Shown: in pieces, positions 18,556 to 27,683 of the stretch
Layout: every line of letters begins with the position of its first letter
Numbering within the stretch: the first letter of the stretch is position 1
DNA from: Sulfuriroseicoccus oceanibius
Lineage (GTDB): Bacteria; Verrucomicrobiota; Verrucomicrobiia; Verrucomicrobiales; SLCJ01
DNA length: 64,000 nt
Reading direction: 5' to 3'
NCBI RefSeq assembly: GCF_010681825.2
Contig: NZ_CP066776.1
Span: 744,001 to 808,000 of the forward strand
Translations under genes and position numbers: made by a program
The notes under the pieces: generated by a model
What the model was told of the DNA's origin: nothing
Database searches by the model: none
What the model saw: the letters and a program-made list of their open reading frames with translations, nothing else

Positions 18556-19317
18556 ATGAGTCTTCTGATGATTTGTCTCCGTCCTCTCTATGTGCTGTGC
18601 GTCCTGATGGGGGCGCTCCCTTGTGGCATTGCCGGTGAGATCAAAGTTGCGGTGGCGAGCAACTTTGCGCCGACGCTGCGTGTGTTGGCGGATGGGTTTG
18701 AGAAGGAATCCGGGCACGAGGTGATTGTGGTCACGGGATCTACCGGGAAGCTCTATGCGCAGATTGTGAGGGGTGCACCCTACGATGTGTTTTTAGCGGC
18801 AGATGCAAAGCGGCCGGAGTTGCTGGAGAAGCAGGGCGCTGCGGTGATGGGAAGCCGGGTGACGTATGCGGTCGGGCGGTTGGTGCTGTGGAGCCGGGAC
18901 GAGGATGTGGTGGATGAAGGAGGCAAGGTGTTGATGGGCGATCCGGTGGGGCGGTTGGCAATTGCGAATCCACGGATTGCTCCGTATGGGCAGGCTGCGC
19001 TGGAAACGCTTGAGAAGTTAGGCCGTTGGGGCGCGTGGCAGGCCTCGCTGGTGCGCGGTGAGAATGCGGCCCAGACTTGGCAGTTTGTGGAATCCGGAGC
19101 GGCGAGATTAGGAATGGTGGCGCGGTCCCATTGGGTGACGAATGGAAAACGCGGGGCGGTTTGGTTAGTGCCGGCGGAGTTGCATCAGCCGCTCGTCCAG
19201 CAGGCGGTGCGGATGAACGATCGACCGGAGGCGGTGGCGTGGATGCGCTATTTGCAGAGTGATCGAGCGTTGCAGGTGATCCGCGATCATGGCTACGATA
19301 AACCTGATGCTGAATGA
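18556..19317 (+). CDS. modA: Molybdate ABC transporter substrate-binding protein
   Basis: The 253-residue periplasmic protein binds molybdate or tungstate for the ModBC importer. It has a signal peptide (MSLLMICLRPLYVLCVLMGALPCGIAG), the opening strand EIKVAVASNFAPTLRVLADGFEKESG with the oxyanion-binding Ser, GSTGKLYAQIVRGAPYDVFLAAD, and ANPRIAPYGQAALETLEKLG. ATG 18556 gives the signal peptide. It starts 45 bp after the 308-bp tandem repeat. modB overlaps its end, so modABC is one operon. Confidence 0.95.
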   Translation: MSLLMICLRPLYVLCVLMGALPCGIAGEIKVAVASNFAPTLRVLADGFEKESGHEVIVVTGSTGKLYAQIVRGAPYDVFLAADAKRPELLEKQGAAVMGSRVTYAVGRLVLWSRDEDVVDEGGKVLMGDPVGRLAIANPRIAPYGQAALETLEKLGRWGAWQASLVRGENAAQTWQFVESGAARLGMVARSHWVTNGKRGAVWLVPAELHQPLVQQAVRMNDRPEAVAWMRYLQSDRALQVIRDHGYDKPDAE

Positions 19318-19981
19318 CCTCGACCTCAATGCCTTGTGGCTTACCTTCCGGTTGGCGGCGGTGACGACCATGGTGTTGTTGCTGATTGGCGCGCCGCTGG
19401 CGTGGTGGTTGGCGAGGACGCGTTGGCGTTGGCGGTTCTTGGTCGAGGCCTTGGTGGCGTTGCCGCTTGTTCTGCCGCCGACGGTGTTGGGTTTTTACCT
19501 GTTGGTGGCGATGGCACCAGACGGGCCGGTGGGTAATGTGGTTGCCTTGCTGGGTGGGCCGGCGTTGGTATTTTCGTTCAGTGGGTTGGTTGTAGGCTCG
19601 GTGGTGTATTCGTTACCGTTTGTGGTGCAGCCGTTGCGCAATGCGTTTGTCGCGGTGGGTGATCGGCCGTTGGAGGTTGCGGCGGCGTTAGGTGCGTCGC
19701 CAATGGACCGGTTTTTCACGGTCGGGGTGCCGCAGGCCAGGGCTGGGTTCCTGTCGGCGACGGTGCTTGGGTTTGCTCACACGGTAGGCGAGTTCGGGGT
19801 GGTGCTAATGATAGGTGGCAACATCCCGGGTGAGACGAGGGTTGCGTCGATCGCGATTTACGACCACGTCGAGTCGTTGGAGTACGGTAACGCGCATGGA
19901 CTGTCGTTGGTCTTGATCGTGCTTTCGTTAGTGATGTTGTCGGTGGTCTTTGCGGTGAACAAACGGGGAGGTGTGGCGTGA
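19289..19981 (+). CDS. modB: Molybdate ABC transporter permease
   Basis: The 230-residue inner-membrane permease has about five membrane segments and the EAA-type cytoplasmic loop (EVAAALGASPMDRFFTVGVPQARAG) that contacts the ATPase. It starts within the 3' end of modA (29-bp overlap; ATG 19307 is an alternative with an 11-bp overlap) and shares GTGA with modC, which indicates translational coupling. Confidence 0.95.
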   Translation: MATINLMLNDLDLNALWLTFRLAAVTTMVLLLIGAPLAWWLARTRWRWRFLVEALVALPLVLPPTVLGFYLLVAMAPDGPVGNVVALLGGPALVFSFSGLVVGSVVYSLPFVVQPLRNAFVAVGDRPLEVAAALGASPMDRFFTVGVPQARAGFLSATVLGFAHTVGEFGVVLMIGGNIPGETRVASIAIYDHVESLEYGNAHGLSLVLIVLSLVMLSVVFAVNKRGGVA

Positions 19982-21051
19982 GTATTGAGCTAAAGTTGGA
20001 GTTGGAAAGGGGGGCGTTTTCATTGGATGTGGAGTTGCAAATTCCACAACGTGGGGTGACGGGGCTGATTGGTCCATCGGGATCCGGCAAGACGACGATT
20101 CTACGTGCGTTGGCCGGGCTGGATCGACATCGCGGAGCGGTGGTGAGGATTGGGAATGAGGTCTGGCAACAGGGACGTGGTTTTGTTCAGACACACCGAC
20201 GTCGACTTGGTTATGTGTTTCAGGAGCCTGGTTTGTTCTCCCATTTGTCCGTGCGGGGGAATGTGGAATACGGTGCCAAGAGGGTGGCTGAAGGGGAACG
20301 TAAATTGGCGTTCGACGAGGCGGTGGCGATGCTTGGCGTTGAGCCGTTGTTGGAAAGGAACGTGGGTGAGCTGTCGGGAGGTGAGCGGCAGAGGGTGGCG
20401 GTGGCCCGGGCGCTTGCGTCGTCGCCTCGGTTACTGTTGCTGGACGAGCCGTTGTCGGCGCTGGATGACGATGCCAAGCGCGGGATTCTGCCGTGGCTGC
20501 AGAAGCTGCATCGCGAGTGCGGTGTGCCGATGGTGTATGTGACGCACAGTGTCCCCGAGATAGCGGCAATGGCGGATCATTTGGTGATCCTGGAGAGCGG
20601 TCGGGTGGTCGAATCCGGGGCGGCGTCGGCGTTGCTGGTACGCTCGGATTTAACGCTGGCACACCATGGCGAGGCCGCGGTGGTGATGGAGGCCACGGTG
20701 TCGGCGCACGACGCAGCCTATGGATTGAGTCGGCTAAAGTCTCCGGCGGGTGATGTGACCGTGGTGGGAACCGAGTTGGCGGTCGGACAGCGGGTGCGGG
20801 TTCGGATCGCTGCGCGCGACGTGAGCATTACCCGCGAGCGTCAGGAGGGGACGAGTATCCTCAATCGGTTCGATGCCGTGGTGCGTGAATTAGCGGCCGA
20901 TGGGGATGCTCAGGTGTTGGTTCGTCTCGAAACGGACGGCGGTGCGGCGTTGCTGGCGCGGATAACCAAGTTTTCGGCGGATGCGCTTGGGCTTGCGATT
21001 GGGCAGCGGGTCGTGGCGCAGGCTAAGAGTGTAAGTTTGCTGGTTGGGTAG
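19978..21051 (+). CDS. modC: Molybdate ABC transporter ATPase
   Basis: The 357-residue ATPase has Walker A GPSGSGKTT, Q-loop region FQEPGLFSHL, signature LSGGERQRVA, Walker B LLLLDEPLSAL and H-loop VTHS. Residues ~290-355 form the ModC-type TOBE domain (GTSILNRFDAVVREL) that binds molybdate. It starts at GTG 19978, overlapping the modB stop by 4 nt. It is the last gene of modABC; no modE regulator is visible. Confidence 0.96.
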   Translation: MSIELKLELERGAFSLDVELQIPQRGVTGLIGPSGSGKTTILRALAGLDRHRGAVVRIGNEVWQQGRGFVQTHRRRLGYVFQEPGLFSHLSVRGNVEYGAKRVAEGERKLAFDEAVAMLGVEPLLERNVGELSGGERQRVAVARALASSPRLLLLDEPLSALDDDAKRGILPWLQKLHRECGVPMVYVTHSVPEIAAMADHLVILESGRVVESGAASALLVRSDLTLAHHGEAAVVMEATVSAHDAAYGLSRLKSPAGDVTVVGTELAVGQRVRVRIAARDVSITRERQEGTSILNRFDAVVRELAADGDAQVLVRLETDGGAALLARITKFSADALGLAIGQRVVAQAKSVSLLVG

Positions 21052-21354
21052 GTGGGGTGGTTTTAGGTGGTTAGGTTGTTATGTTTTATGGAGGGTGGGG
21101 CCGCGATGGGTGCGCGGCCTTCGGGCGGCTGCCTGATGACGGCGGGGCCGGGGGATCGGCCGGTTGTTATACCATTTGAACGGTTACCTTGGCGTAACCG
21201 ATGGAAATTGGATCAGTGATCGAGGGGGAGAAGGAAGTGGTCTTGGCGGGATCTTGTTGAGTGATGCTGCGTTGCCCTCAGTTTATGTAGCCTGCTAGCA
21301 TCGCAGCTCGCACCTTGGCTCCCTCGCAAAAGCTCTCCGCGATTCCGACAATTT
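21052..21354. other. Intergenic region with ACCATTTGAACGGT sites
   Basis: Contains TATACCATTTGAACGGTTAC (21170) and no gene. The same phrase returns at 21672 and, altered, at 21854; its inverse ACCGTTCAAATGGT is at 21357. Confidence 0.5.
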
Positions 21355-21641
21355 GACCGTTCAAATGGTATTGGACCGCCCTTGCAGGGCTCGATGTGGG
21401 GGAGGACGTAATCCCATGGCTTCGCCATGGGCTCTGTTGGGGCGCGCCTCCGGCGCTGTGTGGGATCCGAGTACGTGGGCTGTGTGGGATCCAAGGGCGT
21501 AGGACGAGTGTGGATCTGTGGAGTACGGGTAGCTGGACGCGAGATAGCGCCGGAGGTGCGGACTAGCGCAGCCCACGGCAACGCCGTGGGGATTGGCGGG
21601 TTAGACGGTGGAGCCCTGCAGGGGCGGTCCAATTGGTGATT
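21355..21641. repeat. ~285-bp nested inverted-repeat element
   Basis: Arms pair across the element: TTGGACCGCCC (21372) with GGGCGGTCCAA (near 21622); GCAGGGCTC with GAGCCCTGC; GCGCCTCCGGCGCT (21445) with AGCGCCGGAGGTGCG (21548). Each arm also folds alone: CCCATGG-cttcg-CCATGGG on the left and CCCACGG-caacg-CCGTGGG on the right. The structure suggests a non-coding mobile or cruciform element (MITE-like). A half copy is near 50970. Confidence 0.75.
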
Positions 21642-22010
21642 CAAGGGACTGGTGGCGGATCTATCGGGGATTACACCATTTGAACGGTCACCTTGTCGTA
21701 ATCGATGAGGGTTGAGCTCCTTTAAAGGCGACTTTGGGTGCCAGGGGGGATCTTCGAGTAATCGAGGTCGTCGCGGAGCGACAGGTTACCGGTTAGCCGG
21801 AGGTTTCAACTTCCGGATATGAGTGCGCTGATGGGGCGTCCCGTAGGGACGGTTTATACCATTTGATCGTTCAATTGGTATCAGATGATGGGCGCGGCCT
21901 TTTGGCGGTAGCCGGATGAGGGATTGGTCTGCAGTTGGCGGACGCAGTTGTCTGGAGGCTGGGTTAGACGGTAGGCGTGGTGACGCTCGCGTGGCCGCGC
22001 ATCAGGGGCA
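21642..22010. other. Intergenic region, repeats only
   Basis: Contains ACACCATTTGAACGGTCACC (21669) and TATACCATTTGATCGTTCAA (21854), relatives of the 21170 site. No credible ORF. Confidence 0.45.
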
Positions 22011-22036
22011 CTGAAAACTGAACACTGGCAAACTAC
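22011..22036 (-). repeat. AGTTTGCTAG short dispersed repeat, copy 2 (inverted)
   Basis: CTGAAAACTGAACACTGGCA then AACTA, the reverse complement of the element at 23723. The two flank the permease gene as inverted copies. Confidence 0.65.
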
Positions 22037-22042
22037 CACACT

Positions 22043-23707
22043 CTAGTCCCGCAGCGCTTTGGCAGGGTCGAGGCGGGCGACGCTCCAGGCTGGAGGGAGG
22101 GCTGCGAGTGAGCAGAGAAGGAAGGCTCCGAACCCAATGATCGTGAGCGAGACGGGGTCGATCGCGGCGGGGATGCGCTCCAGGCCGTAGACAGCGGCGG
22201 GGAATGGGTCCATGCCGATGAGTCCGAGTGCGGCTTGAACCTGGTCGCGGAAGTAGAGTGTGAGTAGTCCGAGTCCGAGGCCCGAGAGTGAGCCGATGAT
22301 TCCAACGACCACGCCTTGGACGGCGAAGACAGAGACGATCTGGGCGGCGGTGGCACCGAGCGCTTTCATCACGCCGATCTCGCGGCGTTTTTCCACGGTG
22401 ACGGTGATCATGGTGACCATGATGCAGAATGACGCCACGACCATGATGCAGAAGAGCGCGAAGTACATCATGCGGCGCTCATTGGCCAAGGCGAAGAAGA
22501 CGTCTTCGTTCCGGGTAATCCACGAGGAGGCGTAGAAGCCGGGCGGCAGGGATTGCTGCAGTTGTTCGGCGAACTGATCCGCTTGATAAGCGTCTTCGAT
22601 GCGGATGCCGATGGAGTGGACGAGATCGAGTTCGCTGAAGCCGTAAAGTTCCTGCGATAGGAAAAGAGGCATCAGCATGCTCGGTGCGTTGACGTGTGGT
22701 GGCTGCTTGTACCAGCCGGTGACACTGAGTTGTTTTGGAAGCACGAGTTCTTCCAGCTGCGCGAAAGCTTGTTCATCGTCTTCCTCGCTTTGTGCGGGGA
22801 GGTTGGCGATTTCGTGGAGGGGCTGCAGCGCCTGGTTGAGTTGGTTGCGGTCGTAGGTCAGCGCGTTGTCTTGAGGTGCACCGAGTTGGGTGAGGAAGAA
22901 GTGTGCGTTGCCGACGATCTCGCGTTCGCTGGGCTTGAGCTTCTTTTCGAGCGTTGTGTCGAGGATGGGCTCGAGTGCGGCGATGGCGGATGCCACGGCG
23001 TCGCGGGTGATGACGGTGAGCTCGGGTTCCTGGTCGTCGATGATCGTGCTGTTTTCCTGCAGGCCTTTGATAGCGGTGTTAATCGATTCGCCGAATGTGC
23101 CGCTGAGGCGTGGGTTTTTGGCGTCGTTGATCGCTTCGTAGACTTTGTCGAAGTGCGCCTGGGAGTAGACGTCGACGGTTTGTCCGAGGTTGAGCCCGAG
23201 GCTGAGCATCACGGCATCGGAGACGACGACGGGTTGGACGTCCGGGTTGTCGCTGGCGAGCGAGCCCTCTTCGAGTTTGATTTCCTCCAGCACGTGGGAG
23301 TCGCCTTCTTCCACGCCGCGCATTCTTTGGCCAATGCGCATGCCATTGCCGTCGACGAGGACGATGCCTTCGACAACGGGCGAGGTGGCTTTCACGCCGG
23401 GGGTGGTTTTGATCTGATCGAGCAGCGGGCGCCAGTCGCGCATTGGATAGGCGCTGCTGCGGGGCGATGGCTTTTGTTCTACGAAGACGTGGTATTCGAA
23501 CCCGAGCAGTAGTTCCTTGGTGCGTTTTTCAAACCCAAGCATCACCGACATGACGACGACCAGAATCCAGACTCCAAGGGTCACGCCTGCGACGCAGAGT
23601 AATGTGATGATGGAGACCGATGTGCGCTTCGGCTTGAGGTAGCGGAGGGCGAGGAATCTGGCGAAGTTCTTTTTCAATGCGGAGGGGAGATGGATTGCGG
23701 CCAGCAA
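22043..23707 (-). CDS. LolC/LolE-family lipoprotein-releasing ABC permease
   Basis: The 554-residue inner-membrane protein has an N-terminal helix with the family opening FARFLALRYLKPKRTSVSIIT, a periplasmic domain of ~340 residues, and three C-terminal helices of the FtsX type (MVVASFCIMVTMITVTVEKRREIGVMKALGAT). Family members release lipoproteins from the inner membrane with LolD. No LolD ATPase is adjacent. The periplasmic domain is larger than in E. coli LolC/E (~400-residue proteins), with a Glu/Gln-rich insert (~residues 190-320). There is no ATG at the natural start; TTG 23707 or TTG 23677 are the candidates. Confidence 0.85.
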   Translation of the reverse strand: MLAAIHLPSALKKNFARFLALRYLKPKRTSVSIITLLCVAGVTLGVWILVVVMSVMLGFEKRTKELLLGFEYHVFVEQKPSPRSSAYPMRDWRPLLDQIKTTPGVKATSPVVEGIVLVDGNGMRIGQRMRGVEEGDSHVLEEIKLEEGSLASDNPDVQPVVVSDAVMLSLGLNLGQTVDVYSQAHFDKVYEAINDAKNPRLSGTFGESINTAIKGLQENSTIIDDQEPELTVITRDAVASAIAALEPILDTTLEKKLKPSEREIVGNAHFFLTQLGAPQDNALTYDRNQLNQALQPLHEIANLPAQSEEDDEQAFAQLEELVLPKQLSVTGWYKQPPHVNAPSMLMPLFLSQELYGFSELDLVHSIGIRIEDAYQADQFAEQLQQSLPPGFYASSWITRNEDVFFALANERRMMYFALFCIMVVASFCIMVTMITVTVEKRREIGVMKALGATAAQIVSVFAVQGVVVGIIGSLSGLGLGLLTLYFRDQVQAALGLIGMDPFPAAVYGLERIPAAIDPVSLTIIGFGAFLLCSLAALPPAWSVARLDPAKALRD

Positions 23708-23722
23708 AGCATGCGCAGGGGA

Positions 23723-23755
23723 TGTTTGCTAGTTCGCAGTTGGAAGTGTTCAGTG
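23723..23755 (+). repeat. AGTTTGCTAG short dispersed repeat, copy 3
   Basis: GTTTGCTAGTTCGCAGTTGG followed by AAGTGTTCAGTG. It lies just upstream of the permease start on its template side. Confidence 0.65.
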
Positions 23756-23887
23756 TCCTGATTTTGGCGATAAAAGCGGGGCGAGGAGGTTTTATGGGCA
23801 GTCGATCTCCGAGTTGGCCTCCTGGTCTTCCCGACCTAGGTCTACTTGTCCGTCAACTTTGAGTGCAGCGACACTTACGACTTCCCA

Positions 23888-24901
23888 CTACCTTCCTGTA
23901 ATGGCCTTGCGGTATTTGAAGATGGCGGTGGCGAGTCCCTGGGCGAGTTGTTGTTGGTAGGCGGCGGTGGCGATGCGCTTGCCTTCGGTTTGGTTGCTGA
24001 CGAAGCCGCCTTCGAAAAGGATGCCGGGGCGGGTGAGGCCCGAGAGCACGGTCCAGCGGGCGCGTTTGATCCCGCGGTCCGTGGGTCGGTAGCGGTTGAT
24101 CTGCTTCAGCACTGCGTTTTGAACGGCAGTGGCGAGGGCGATGTTTTCGGCGTCGCGGCGGTTGCCAGTGCGTTTTTTGTGATCGGACGGGCGTTGGGAT
24201 TGGGCGGTGGACGCGGTGCCGGCGGGAGTCAGGGCGAAGGTTTCGATGCCTTGGGCACCGGTTCGTTTGGCGGAGTTGAAGTGGATGCTGATGAAGATGG
24301 AGTTCGGCGTGGAGTTGCCAATCTGGGCGCGCTTTTTGAGTGGAATGAAGCGGTCGTCGCTGCGGGTGTACTTCACTTTGTAGCCATTGCGCTGGAGGAT
24401 GGCGCCGAGTCGTTTGGCGACTGAGAGGGCGAAGTCCTTTTCCTTGCCGTAAGGGCCGATGGCGCCGGGGTCGTGGCCGCCGTGTCCGGCGTCGATGACG
24501 ACGGTGTCGAAGCGCTGGGCCTGGCGGATGAAGTCGGGGCGCAGGACGGGGTCGATGAGTTTGGCCAGGTCGATGCGTGAGACCAGAACGTGGCGGCCTT
24601 TGCGGGTGACGGGGTGGCTGAGGATGAATTTGACGTCGTTGATGATGAGTTCCGGCGATCCGATGGTGGCTTTCATCCACAACTGGCTGCCGCGCCAGAG
24701 GGCGGTGTTGCCGCTGAGTTTGAGTTCGGGGAAGCGGTAGAAGCTCTTGATGTCGGCGGCCGTGACGTGGTCGCGGCCGTTATGGGTGACGATATTCCAG
24801 TCGGCGCGTGCCGTGCCTACCAGAGCGACGAGCAGACATAGGGTCGCCACCGCGCGGAGCAGGTGGGGGACGAATGCTGGAGATGTGCGGGGTTGCGGCA
24901 T
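23888..24901 (-). CDS. N-acetylmuramoyl-L-alanine amidase (AmiC-like)
   Basis: The 337-residue protein has a signal segment (LLRAVATLCLLVALVGTARA), an N-terminal domain of ~100 residues resembling a copper-amine-oxidase-N-like or AMIN-like region (VTAADIKSFYRFPEL), and an Amidase_3 domain at ~135-335: VVIDAGHGGHDPGAIG (zinc His), SIHFNSA (second His) and FEGGFVSN. It cleaves peptide stems from peptidoglycan in the periplasm during cell separation. ATG 24901 is preferred over the longer frame. Confidence 0.9.
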   Translation of the reverse strand: MPQPRTSPAFVPHLLRAVATLCLLVALVGTARADWNIVTHNGRDHVTAADIKSFYRFPELKLSGNTALWRGSQLWMKATIGSPELIINDVKFILSHPVTRKGRHVLVSRIDLAKLIDPVLRPDFIRQAQRFDTVVIDAGHGGHDPGAIGPYGKEKDFALSVAKRLGAILQRNGYKVKYTRSDDRFIPLKKRAQIGNSTPNSIFISIHFNSAKRTGAQGIETFALTPAGTASTAQSQRPSDHKKRTGNRRDAENIALATAVQNAVLKQINRYRPTDRGIKRARWTVLSGLTRPGILFEGGFVSNQTEGKRIATAAYQQQLAQGLATAIFKYRKAITGR

Positions 24902-25192
24902 GAGTGCGGTATGCGGGAGTCCCGGGGGACGGGGCGTTGGCGCGAAAAGCGTCACGGATTACGTGTGTCGCGGAATTAACCACTGATCGGGAGTTCGCAT
25001 CAAGTGCTGAAAAAGAAATCGCGTCGGCTCGGGGGAAGTTGGGCGGAGGTTTTTCGGGTTGGTGCGAAATTTTGTGGATGAAGATGGCAGCGAGGGTGTC
25101 ACATCGAGGCGGATAGGGGCGATTTGCTCTTGCTTGATGGCGAAATCGGCCGAGATAATAGGCTACTCTGCAATTTCCATTCAACGACTGCT
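24902..25192. other. Divergent intergenic region
   Basis: About 290 bp between the amidase and xseB starts, so promoters for both should lie here. There is no repeat of note. Confidence 0.35.
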
Positions 25193-25546
25193 GTGGCTGC
25201 TAAAAAATCACCCTCCAATCCATCCGCTGATGCAGCGGAAACCCGTGCGATGAAGTTTGAGCAAGCGTTTGGTGAGCTTGAGGCGTTGATCGGCCAAATG
25301 GAGAGTGACGAGCTGCCGCTGGATGAGATGGTGCAAGCCTATGAGCGCGGGACGCGCCTGTGGAACCAATGCAAGCTGCGGCTGGATGAAGCGCGCTTGA
25401 AAGTGGAGGCGATCACGAAGGCCTCCGAGGAGGGGGAATTGGAGACCGATGCCTTTGATGCCGCCGCTCCCACCCCGGCCGCAAAGTCGCCCAAGCCGGT
25501 TCAGAAACCGAAGCCATCCGAAGACGACGAGATCAAACTTTTCTAA
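25193..25546 (+). CDS. xseB: Exodeoxyribonuclease VII small subunit
   Basis: The core MKFEQAFGELEALIGQMESDELPLDEMVQAYERGTRLWNQCKLRLDEARLKVE is a clear XseB helical hairpin. XseB binds the XseA large subunit to form the single-strand exonuclease VII. The GTG at 25193 gives 117 residues with a short Lys/Ser N-terminus; ATG 25250 would give 98 residues starting MKFEQAF. The acidic C-terminal tail (SEDDEIKLF) follows an Ala/Pro linker. xseA is not in the window. dxs follows 87 bp downstream, as in many genomes. Confidence 0.93.
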   Translation: MAAKKSPSNPSADAAETRAMKFEQAFGELEALIGQMESDELPLDEMVQAYERGTRLWNQCKLRLDEARLKVEAITKASEEGELETDAFDAAAPTPAAKSPKPVQKPKPSEDDEIKLF

Positions 25547-25633
25547 TCAACCTCCGCGTGCCGCGGAGAATGGGATGCCGGCGGACAGAGGCATCCCTCA
25601 TGATTTAATTACCTACCAGCCCACCAGCAAACC

Positions 25634-27526
25634 GTGACAGACAAGCCAATCCAAGAACCGGTCAGCGAGTACCCATTGCTCGAGAAAATCGAGTCGCCGA
25701 CGGATGTGAAAAAACTTTCCAACGCGCAGTTGGTGGAACTTGCCGCAGAGATCCGTCACAAGTTGGTGCACTCCGTGGCCAAGACCGGCGGCCACATCGG
25801 GCCGAACCTTGGCGTGGTGGAGTTGACCATCGCGTTGCACACGGTTTTCGACACGCCAAAGGACAACTTTGTGTTCGACGTGTCGCACCAGGCCTACGTT
25901 CACAAGATGCTCACTGGTCGTCAGAGTGAGATCCACACGATCCGTCAGTACGAAGGCCTCAATGGCTACATGCTGCGCACCGAGAGCGAGCATGATTGCT
26001 ACGGTGCGGGCCACGCGGGCACCGCGCTTTCGGCGGCACTCGGGATGGCGACCGCTCGCGACCTTGCTGGTACCGACGAAGAAGTGGTCTGCGTGGCGGG
26101 CGACGCGGCTTTCACCTGCGGCCCGACCTTTGAAGCGCTCAACAACATCGCGGAGTCGACCGATAACATGATTGTCGTGCTCAACGACAACGAGTGGTCG
26201 ATCGACAAAAACGTGGGGGCACTGGCCAAGTACTTCAACCGCCTCCAGACCAGCGACGCCTACGAGCACATTCATCGCAAGGCGACTGATCTGATCGAGC
26301 GCGTGGCTGGCAAGGGCGTGCGCAAGTTGGTCAACCGCGTGGAAGAGGGCACCAAGGGACTCTTTGCTCCGAGTGTTTTGTTCGAGGAGTTCGGAATGCG
26401 CTACTACGGTCCGGTGGACGGACATGACGTGGAGGCGCTCATCAGCATTTTCCAACACCTTAAAGGGCGCAAGGAACGCTCGATTCTCCACATTATCACG
26501 GAGAAGGGACGCGGCTGGGAGCCGGCGCTGGCCAACCCTGGCAAGTTCCACGGAACCGGGCCGTACGAGGTCAAGACCGGTGCCACCGCATCCGGGACGC
26601 CTACGGCTTCGGATGTTTTCGCACGTGCCGTAACCGATTTTGCCAAAGAGGACGAAAAGGTCGTGGCGATCACCGCGGCAATGCCTGGCGGAACCAAGCT
26701 GGAGATCCTGAAGAAGGAGCTGCCGAAACAGTATTTCGACGTTGGGATTGCGGAAGAACACGCGGCTCTTTTTGCCTGCGGATTGGCGACCAAAGGGTTC
26801 AAGCCATTCTTGTCGATTTACTCGACCTTCATGCAGCGAGCCTACGACATGATCATTCACGACATGGCGTTGCAAAAGCTGCCGGTGCGTTTGTGCATGG
26901 ACCGCGCTGGTCTTTCGGGAGACGACGGTCCGACCCACCACGGGTTGTTTGACATCGGTTACCTGCGTCACGTGCCGGATCTCGTTTTCATGCAACCGAA
27001 GGACGAACCGGAGTTGCGCGACATGCTGTGGACGATGGCCAACTACGAAGAGCTGCCGAGCGCGATCCGCTATCCGCGTGGTCCGATTGCCGGCGTGCCG
27101 GTGGAAGGCGAGCCAAAGCTGCTTGAGATCGGTAAATCGGAAGTGGTTGAAGACGGCGCGGATGTGGCGTTGTTCGGTCTTGGTACTTTGTTCTCGATGG
27201 CCAAAGAGACACGCGATGCCCTCGAGGCGCAGGGGATTTCCACCGCGCTGGTGAACCCACGCTGGATCAAGCCAATGGACACCACCTGCCTTGAGGAGTT
27301 CGCCCGCAAGGTGAAGGTGATCTGCACCTTTGAAGACCACGTGCTCGCCAATGGTTACGGTGCTGGTGTGATCGAGCACCTGCATGATGCCGGGATCGAT
27401 GTGCCTGTTGTGCGCATCGGCTGGCCGAATGAGTTTATCGACCATGGCAACGTCCCAGCCCTCCGCGCCCAGCACGGCCTCACCGCCGAAGCTGCAGTGG
27501 AGAAAGTGCTTAAGGCTCTGGGGTAG
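25634..27526 (+). CDS. dxs: 1-deoxy-D-xylulose-5-phosphate synthase
   Basis: The 630-residue ThDP enzyme joins pyruvate and glyceraldehyde 3-phosphate, the first step of the MEP isoprenoid pathway. Seen: GGHIGPNLGVVELTIALH, FDVSHQAYVHKMLTGR, the ThDP/Mg2+ motif GDAAFTCGPTFEALNN, and the transketolase-like second half with EEHAALFACGLA and DRAGLSGDDGPTHHGLFD. The ThDP motif reads GDAAFTCG rather than the common GDGALTGG. The start is GTG 25634. ispD, also of the MEP pathway, lies 660 bp downstream. Confidence 0.96.
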   Translation: MTDKPIQEPVSEYPLLEKIESPTDVKKLSNAQLVELAAEIRHKLVHSVAKTGGHIGPNLGVVELTIALHTVFDTPKDNFVFDVSHQAYVHKMLTGRQSEIHTIRQYEGLNGYMLRTESEHDCYGAGHAGTALSAALGMATARDLAGTDEEVVCVAGDAAFTCGPTFEALNNIAESTDNMIVVLNDNEWSIDKNVGALAKYFNRLQTSDAYEHIHRKATDLIERVAGKGVRKLVNRVEEGTKGLFAPSVLFEEFGMRYYGPVDGHDVEALISIFQHLKGRKERSILHIITEKGRGWEPALANPGKFHGTGPYEVKTGATASGTPTASDVFARAVTDFAKEDEKVVAITAAMPGGTKLEILKKELPKQYFDVGIAEEHAALFACGLATKGFKPFLSIYSTFMQRAYDMIIHDMALQKLPVRLCMDRAGLSGDDGPTHHGLFDIGYLRHVPDLVFMQPKDEPELRDMLWTMANYEELPSAIRYPRGPIAGVPVEGEPKLLEIGKSEVVEDGADVALFGLGTLFSMAKETRDALEAQGISTALVNPRWIKPMDTTCLEEFARKVKVICTFEDHVLANGYGAGVIEHLHDAGIDVPVVRIGWPNEFIDHGNVPALRAQHGLTAEAAVEKVLKALG

Positions 27527-27550
27527 CAGAGATAGATAGAGATTTCCGCA

Positions 27551-27589
27551 AAAGGCGCCGCGTGAGTTTTCCACGCGGCGCCTTTTTTT
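27551..27589 (+). terminator. Terminator of dxs
   Basis: GGCGCCGCGTG (27554-27564) pairs with CACGCGGCGCC (27572-27582), followed by seven T. Confidence 0.95.
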
Positions 27590-27683
27590 GATGCTCACGC
27601 CCGCTTCGCTCAAGACCCAAAGATCCCAAAGGTTTTGTTATTTGGGATCGTTGCGTTAAGTGGCGTTTGCGTGCGTTGAGGTG

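Noticed and set aside
17284-18717. Series of near-identical minus-strand ORFs across the 308-bp array
   Set aside because: They are translations of a tandem repeat with hairpins, have no start context and resemble no protein family.
25613-27613. Long minus-strand ORF opposite dxs (about 666 codons)
   Set aside because: Antisense frame of a GC-rich conserved gene; composition (His/Arg/Val rich) is typical of a shadow frame. The same applies to long frames opposite ilvC, lysS, mrpA and leuS.
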